Below, one piece after another: positions 21,530 to 25,855 of a stretch of 25,855 nucleotides of DNA. The stretch is taken from positions 1 through 25,855 of the forward strand of contig CAYXWN010000028.1 in assembly GCA_964468815.1 (NCBI GenBank). The letters run 5' to 3'. The notes beneath the pieces were generated by a model that saw nothing but the letters and a program-made list of their open reading frames with translations, ran no database searches and was not told where the DNA came from. Within the stretch, counting starts at the first letter, position 1, and each line of letters begins with the position of its first letter. The position numbers and the translations under genes are program-made. Source of the DNA: UMGS621 sp964468815. Lineage in GTDB: Bacteria; Bacillota; Clostridia; Christensenellales; Borkfalkiaceae.

Positions 21530-23020
21530 CTACCGTTTCTCGTATTGCGCCACTAATTTATAAAACTCATTCTTTAACGCGTCACACCACAACGGAAGTT
21601 CACCCAACCGCTCCAACACAGAAGTACAAGAAGCCGTTCCTCGATAATCGGACTCGCGCAGAATTAAACCAAATTCTGCCACGCAAGAAATAAACGTAAG
21701 ATCGCGTTCGGCATCCTCGGAAAAAGTTTCTCCTTGTATAGCCGAAACGCTCAGTTCTCTATTCTCCTCGCTCTGCGGAGATTGATAACGAACCGCTGCC
21801 ACCGCAATTTCCGTTCCGTCGGCAACGCCATCTTTTAACTGAATTTCAAATAATGCCGTAACGGTCAGTCCCGAACCGATTTCACCCGTATCTGTCTTTT
21901 CATTCTTCCACTCTTCGATTGAAATCCGTTTCGTATCATATCCGATCAACCGATATTTTTCGACAGAATCGGTAAACACAACACTTGCCTTTGCGTTTTT
22001 CATTACAACGTTCAACGTTCCGTCAATATCTGTTACAACAGCCTTTTCAGCCTCCAACAAACTGTCAATATACGCATAATTCCCGTTTCCGTCACGTGCC
22101 AACGTTTCCAAAAGATCGTCACGCGTATTATTCATGCCGTATCCGAATACACTCAAATAAACGCTCTGTTTCTTATTTGCGTTCTCGGAAATCAACTCGC
22201 TGACGCCACCCTTAGAATTGACGCCGACGTTAAAATCACCGTCCGAAGCGATGATCACGCGATTGTTTCCGCCCTCGATAAAATGCTTCCTTGCGACCTC
22301 GTACGCACGTTTTAATCCATCGCCCCCCGCAGTCGAACCTCTCGCTTGCAAATGATCGATTGCAGTCATAATTCTAGTCTTATCCGTCAACGTATATCCG
22401 TCGAACAACGTATTGACGTTGCTTGCATACGTTACAACCGAAATCACGTCTTCTTCTCTTAAATGTTCAACTAACAAACGAAATGTTTCTTTTACAAGCC
22501 CGATTCGATCGTTTCCGGACATTGAACCGGAAACGTCGATCAAAAAGACCAAATTATTCGGAACATCGCCTACGGAAATTTTTTCAGTGCGCAACCCGAC
22601 GGAAAGCAATCGATGCGATTTATTCCACGGACAGTCGGCAAGCCTTGCAGTCATTGCAACGGCTTCTCCGTCTGTCGGATACGGATAACTGTCGTAATCG
22701 AAATAGTTAATCATTTCTTCTATACGGACGGAATCCGGAGAAATACGCAATCCGTCGTTAATTTGACGACGGACGTAAGAATACGTCGCCGTATTGCGAT
22801 CAAGAGAAAAATTGACGGACGGCTCGTACGACTGCAATTGGAATCCCCGTTCTTCGACCGCATCGTAACGGTAGTTTTCATCATACTCTCCCTCTTCGTT
22901 CGTCGGAAACCCGACTCCTGAATCCGATGGAGCAAAATTTCCGCTACCCTCAGCAGAACAAGCACAAAAAATCACGGCAACAAGGCTCAAAATAATAACG
23001 GTAATCCACTTTTTTTTCAT
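21530..23020 (-). CDS. vWA-domain lipoprotein (YfbK-like)
   Basis: A 496-residue secreted protein. The N-terminal signal KKKWITVIILSLVAVIFCAC ends in a lipobox-like FCAC (C21), so it is probably lipid-anchored on the outer face of the membrane. Residues about 65-110 match the YfbK N-terminal region (SYVRRQINDG...VRIEEMINYFDYDYP), and the von Willebrand A domain at about 155-330 has an intact MIDAS motif DVSGSM (D162, S164, S166), GSTAGG and ASDGDFNVG. The C-terminal part (about 340-490) looks like the domain that follows in YfbK proteins (DUF3520-like). Metal-dependent protein binding is expected; the ligand is unknown. GGAGG before the ATG gives a strong start. It is the last gene after a sigma factor and an anti-sigma-like gene, so it may be a target or a partner. 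Confidence 0.88.
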   Translation of the reverse strand: MKKKWITVIILSLVAVIFCACSAEGSGNFAPSDSGVGFPTNEEGEYDENYRYDAVEERGFQLQSYEPSVNFSLDRNTATYSYVRRQINDGLRISPDSVRIEEMINYFDYDSYPYPTDGEAVAMTARLADCPWNKSHRLLSVGLRTEKISVGDVPNNLVFLIDVSGSMSGNDRIGLVKETFRLLVEHLREEDVISVVTYASNVNTLFDGYTLTDKTRIMTAIDHLQARGSTAGGDGLKRAYEVARKHFIEGGNNRVIIASDGDFNVGVNSKGGVSELISENANKKQSVYLSVFGYGMNNTRDDLLETLARDGNGNYAYIDSLLEAEKAVVTDIDGTLNVVMKNAKASVVFTDSVEKYRLIGYDTKRISIEEWKNEKTDTGEIGSGLTVTALFEIQLKDGVADGTEIAVAAVRYQSPQSEENRELSVSAIQGETFSEDAERDLTFISCVAEFGLILRESDYRGTASCTSVLERLGELPLWCDALKNEFYKLVAQYEKR

Positions 23021-23075
23021 AAATTTTTCCTCCTTTTACCGAAATAACGACTTTAACAACATATTTGTCCCACAA

Positions 23076-23765
23076 TTAAATAAATTTTTCTAAATAATAA
23101 TCCAAACTCTCTTGAACGCTCGACATTATTTCGATATAAAACCGCCGCTCCTCTTGTGTAAAATAAGCGGTCGAAAGGTATTCGCCCTCTTCTTCTAATG
23201 CAATCGTCTTGTAATTCACCTGCAAATCGCCCACAACGACACAGTTTTCCAATAAACGAAAGGAATCCAACGCATCGTAATGCTTTTCGGAAAGTTCGAC
23301 TATCACGGAAACGTCTTTCCTGCGCCCGTTCCGCAAAATCCCCGTCTTTGCAAAAACAAACATCGCTTCTTCCGTCGTCTTGTCATAATAAATATAATAA
23401 GATTCCGAAACGACCGTCAATTCTTCGTTTTTAACAAAAAAATCAAAGGATGCGACGTTTGCAGCATCACTCCGCTCAACCGAACGGAATTTCAAGGAAC
23501 TACTTGAATACGTTCCGACGCTCAAAGAATCGCTCGTAGGATTTTGCACGCTATTCCTCTTCGGGAAAAACACAACCAACATCACAACCGCTAAAACGAC
23601 ACACGCAAAAACGGAAGCAAATCGCATTACAGGCTTCCGCCACGAGCGACGCGCTCCTTTTTCTTTCAAATACGATTCGCCCTTTTGCATTACAAAAGAA
23701 GAAGGTTTATTCTCCTCAAAGTATGCGTCGAATATTTTTGATAAATGTTCGTCCTTTTTTTCCAT
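23076..23765 (-). CDS. Single-pass membrane protein, anti-sigma factor-like
   Basis: The 229-residue product (from the ATG at 23765) has a hydrophilic, cytoplasmic N-terminus of about 45 residues (MEKKDEHLSKIFDAYFEENKPSSFV...), one membrane segment at about 49-67 (FASVFACVVLAVVMLVVFF) and an extracytoplasmic region of about 160 residues with no recognised domain. Lying between an ECF sigma gene and a secreted lipoprotein gene, this is the layout of an anti-sigma factor that releases its sigma on an outside signal. No zinc-binding ZAS motif (HxxxCxxC) is present. I prefer the ATG at 23765 with AGG eight bases upstream; an in-frame ATG at 23783 lacks a ribosome binding site. The function is inferred from context. 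Confidence 0.65.
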   Translation of the reverse strand: MEKKDEHLSKIFDAYFEENKPSSFVMQKGESYLKEKGARRSWRKPVMRFASVFACVVLAVVMLVVFFPKRNSVQNPTSDSLSVGTYSSSSLKFRSVERSDAANVASFDFFVKNEELTVVSESYYIYYDKTTEEAMFVFAKTGILRNGRRKDVSVIVELSEKHYDALDSFRLLENCVVVGDLQVNYKTIALEEEGEYLSTAYFTQEERRFYIEIMSSVQESLDYYLEKFI

Positions 23766-23805
23766 TGTTTTTCGCCTATTCATGATAGAAAACGTTTTTA
23801 ACGCC

Positions 23806-24352
23806 CTATTTGTCCCCTTCTAAAAGAATTTTTTTCAAATTTTCTTCCGCAGATTGAATCAATCGCATGACCGTCGATTTCGGAATCCCCGTTTCCTTGG
23901 CGATATCTCGCACCGTATAATCAAGATAATAACGATAATAAACGACGGTACGTTGATCGGGCGACAACTTTTTCAATGCGTTTTCTAAAATAATCGCATT
24001 TTCCGATCGCTCCAATCCGACATCTGCCGCCCCCCAAATCAAAGCAATCTTCCACATTGACCTTGGTTATCTTTTTTTCACGTTTCAAATAGTCGAGAGC
24101 GGTATTCCGCACGATTTTACAAATCCATGCGATTCCGTTCGTGCCCGGCTCAAAACGGCGTGCATTCTTTGCAATTTTTAAAAAACTGTCTTGTACAACG
24201 TCCTCGGCGAGATACCGATCTTTCAGCACGGAAAAAGCCACCGAAAGCATTCTGCCTCCGATGTTCTCGTAAATCGCTTCCAGGGCTTGGGGATACCCCT
24301 TTGCTACATACAAGATAAAATTGTTAATCTTTTGCAATTCGTCTTCTTGCAT
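23806..24352 (-). pseudogene. ECF-type RNA polymerase sigma factor, apparent frameshift
   Basis: The gene is split over two frames. From the ATG at 24352 the first part encodes sigma region 2 (ALEAIYENIGGRMLSVAFSVLKDRYLAEDVVQDSFLKIAKNARRF...WICKIVRNTALDYLKREKK). In the other frame follows region 4 (ALKKLSPDQRTVVYYRYYLDYTVRDIAKETGIPKSTVMRLIQSAEENLKKIL), with its helix-turn-helix. The switch occurs at a run of six G (24030-24035); removing one G joins FDL-GAADVGLERSEN into a continuous protein of about 181 residues, the normal ECF length. So this is a one-base insertion: sequencing error, phase-variable run, slippage site or a dead gene. The ATG at 24352 lies after the promoter; a longer form from 24466 would start before it. 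Confidence 0.85.
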
Positions 24353-24390
24353 ACCGTATCTCTGTCGCGGCTTTTTCGCCGTATAATAAA

Positions 24391-24420
24391 AGGATAGCAC
24401 ACGAAGAGACTCCTTGTCAA
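24391..24420 (-). promoter_or_regulatory. Promoter of the sigma factor operon
   Basis: TTGACA (24415-24420), 18-base spacer, TATCCT (24391-24396) with a TG before the -10 box (extended -10) on the minus strand. Predicted start near 24384, about 32 bases before the ATG at 24352. It is divergent from the ApbE promoter; the -35 boxes are 34 bases apart. Confidence 0.6.
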
Positions 24421-24454
24421 CGGGAATATAAAAAATTTTTTCGTTTTTCCCCGT

Positions 24455-24483
24455 TTGACATTTCAAACCTCTTTCGTTATAAT
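24455..24483 (+). promoter_or_regulatory. Consensus sigma-A promoter of the ApbE gene
   Basis: TTGACA (24455-24460), 17-base spacer, TATAAT (24478-24483): both hexamers and the spacing are perfect consensus. The predicted start falls at about 24490, the A of the start codon. Confidence 0.88.
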
Positions 24484-24489
24484 GGCATT

Positions 24490-25578
24490 ATGAAAAAAAT
24501 AATTCTTTTCTTTCTTCTTCTTTCCGTCACCCTCTGCGGTTGCGACGGCACGACCGATTATCGCTCGGAAAACCTTTTTTATTTCGGAACTTCCGTAAAA
24601 TTAGTCGTAGTCCACCCGTCCGAAGAATACGACGCGCTTATCGAAGAAATAAAAAAACTGCTTGCCGAAATCGAAAATACGGTTTCTCTTGAAAAAGAAG
24701 ATTCCGATTTATCCCGATACAACAGACTTTCTTACGGTAAACAAATCGAAATCAACCGAATTACGGCGGAATTAATGCAAAAAGCAACGGACGCATATCA
24801 ACTGACAAACGGTGCTTTTAACCCGGCAGTTTATCGGTTGGTAGATCTATGGGGTTTTTCCTCCCGTATTTACGGTGTCAACCGATTTTCTCCCACTCTC
24901 CCCTATGACCGAGAACGGACGGATGAATTTTATCCCCTACCGGACGAAAAATACTTGCAAGCATTTCTCTCTTTAACCGATTTTACAAAAGCCGAATTAT
25001 CGGAAGAAAGCGGACGGTTTTATTTGAAAAAAAACACCGAGCCGATAACGGTCGACGGAATAAAATACGAACAACAACTCGATTTCGGCGGAATTGCAAA
25101 GGGCTACGCCTCAGACGAGATTAAAAAAATACTAAACAAATACGAGGTTACGGAAGGATATCTCAATATCGGAACAAGCAGCATTCTCTTATTGGGGGGC
25201 GCGGACGGCGAATCGTGGGATCTCACGATCAGACACCCCCGCAAGAACGGCGATTATCTCGGCATAAAAATCGAAAACCGCTCGGTTTCTACGAGCGGTG
25301 ATTATCAGCGATATTATGAAAAAGACGGAAAACGCTATTGTCACGTAATAAACCCCTTTACGGGATATCCCGTTGAAAGCGACGTTATTAGCGCAAGCGT
25401 CTTAATGCAAGACGGCTGTCTTGCAGACGCTCTATCAACGACCTGCATGGTTCTCGGAAGTGAAAAAGCGATCGAATTATTGAACACGTTAAATTACGAT
25501 TACGCAATCGTCACGAGCGGTCAAAAGTTACAACTTTTAACCAATCTTTCAGAGTATCAAACGATACTTCCCCTTTAA
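24490..25578 (+). CDS. apbE: ApbE-like FAD:protein FMN transferase lipoprotein
   Basis: ApbE covalently attaches FMN to target proteins (for example Rnf or Nqr subunits) outside the membrane. The 362-residue product has a signal peptide (KKIILFFLLLSVTLCGC) with lipobox L-C-G-C18, so it is a membrane-anchored lipoprotein. Family motifs are present: FGTSVKLVV, SRYNRLSYG (usual D.S..S..N), NPAV, DFGGIAKGYASD (199-209), LNIGTSSILLLGG, STSGDYQRYYE, HVINPFTGYP and ADALSTTCMVLG (the metal-binding DALST). The expected residues are kept, so it should be active; no Rnf or other FMN-modified target is in this window. The promoter places the transcript start at the ATG, and no ribosome binding site precedes it. 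The first 15 or so codons are the signal peptide, so no later start is likely. Confidence 0.94.
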   Translation: MKKIILFFLLLSVTLCGCDGTTDYRSENLFYFGTSVKLVVVHPSEEYDALIEEIKKLLAEIENTVSLEKEDSDLSRYNRLSYGKQIEINRITAELMQKATDAYQLTNGAFNPAVYRLVDLWGFSSRIYGVNRFSPTLPYDRERTDEFYPLPDEKYLQAFLSLTDFTKAELSEESGRFYLKKNTEPITVDGIKYEQQLDFGGIAKGYASDEIKKILNKYEVTEGYLNIGTSSILLLGGADGESWDLTIRHPRKNGDYLGIKIENRSVSTSGDYQRYYEKDGKRYCHVINPFTGYPVESDVISASVLMQDGCLADALSTTCMVLGSEKAIELLNTLNYDYAIVTSGQKLQLLTNLSEYQTILPL

Positions 25579-25579
25579 T

Positions 25580-25855
25580 TACAGCCGATTTACGTGGAGG
25601 CGATTCAAAGAGATAAATTGTCAAACTAAAAACAACACTTTTCAAGAAAAAGTTCAAATAAATCTTTTGATTTTTGTTCGTTCCTTTCTGCCAAGCACAA
25701 TACAGATCAGCAAAATACATTTTTCAATTCAACGCGCTTTTTATTTCTCTCCAATTTTCAAATTTCGAACCTCTATCGCAAATTATTGTTTTTACAGTTC
25801 CTTTCGCCGTTAAAATTGCGAATCGTTCTTCTACTATAAATCGCTTCTAAAGTAT
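25580..25855 (-). pseudogene. Degenerate IS30-family transposase fragment
   Basis: Minus strand, one frame. The segment TVKTIICDRGSKFENWREIKSALN, an in-frame TGA, then KMYFADLYCAWQKGTNKNQ, then LNFFLKSVVFS and PPRKS matches the C-terminal catalytic region of IS30-type transposases (TIT.DNG.EFA, YFADPY..W.RGTNENTNG, R.FFPKG.DF, NRPRKSLG). Decay is clear: a stop replaces the residue before KMYF, another TAG lies further upstream (near 25848), the catalytic Glu in NEN is Lys (NKN), and part of the region after FFPKG is missing. The fragment continues beyond the right edge. No terminal inverted repeats or target duplication are visible. It starts right after the apbE stop. Confidence 0.78.

Noticed and set aside
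25511..25720. Minus-strand open frame overlapping the apbE 3' end as a separate hypothetical gene
   Set aside because: Its outer part is the IS30 remnant in the same frame, and its other end is antisense to apbE; it is not an independent gene.

Overview
The window comes from a Firmicute (Clostridia-type) chromosome of moderate to low GC. This rests on the dcw cluster order, consensus sigma-A promoters, AGGAGG-type ribosome binding sites, a ferrous-iron feo operon with tandem FeoA proteins, and [FeFe]-hydrogenase genes typical of anaerobic fermenters. I cannot name a genus. It reads as a normal chromosome backbone with one decayed insertion sequence at the right end.

Layout. 1-4130 (minus strand): start of the division and cell-wall cluster mraZ - rsmH - ftsL-like - PBP2/FtsI - murE (cut by the window edge), driven by a near-perfect promoter that overlaps candidate MraZ boxes. 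4205-4891 (minus): glutamate racemase. 5052-5321 (plus): rpsT with promoter and terminator. 5514-6848 (minus): an O6-alkylguanine-DNA-alkyltransferase-like gene and a LysR regulator. 6931-10809 (minus): the nucleoside salvage operon deoC - deoD - deoB - pdp. 11027-12501 (plus): a CmpB-family membrane protein overlapping an alpha/beta hydrolase. 12591-17903 (minus): a five-gene hydrogenase operon, namely a small-molecule-kinase-fold protein, a [2Fe-2S] thioredoxin-like ferredoxin, a PAS-containing sensory-type [FeFe] hydrogenase, a SpoIIE-type phosphatase and a second, group B-like [FeFe] hydrogenase. 18136-21149 (minus): feoA - feoA - feoB - small Cys-rich protein, preceded by a duplicated promoter/operator/hairpin module. 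21530-24352 (minus): an ECF sigma factor (frameshifted in this sequence), a one-TM anti-sigma-like protein and a vWA lipoprotein. 24490-25578 (plus): an ApbE lipoprotein, probably on a leaderless mRNA. 25580-25855 (minus): a degenerate IS30-family transposase fragment.

Functional picture. The hydrogenase operon is the most interesting part. A hydrogenase fused to a PAS domain, between a kinase-fold protein and a PP2C phosphatase and next to a probable catalytic hydrogenase, looks like a hydrogen or redox sensing circuit using reversible phosphorylation. Related HydS/phosphatase clusters are known in Clostridia, so the novelty lies in the exact partners and target. The feo locus shows a 105-bp segment repeated at 154-bp spacing, each copy with a promoter, a palindromic operator-like box and a short hairpin followed by seven U. 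Other notable points are a possible ATA start codon for the division PBP, a G6 frameshift in the sigma factor, and a FeoB with an extra acidic extracytoplasmic insertion.
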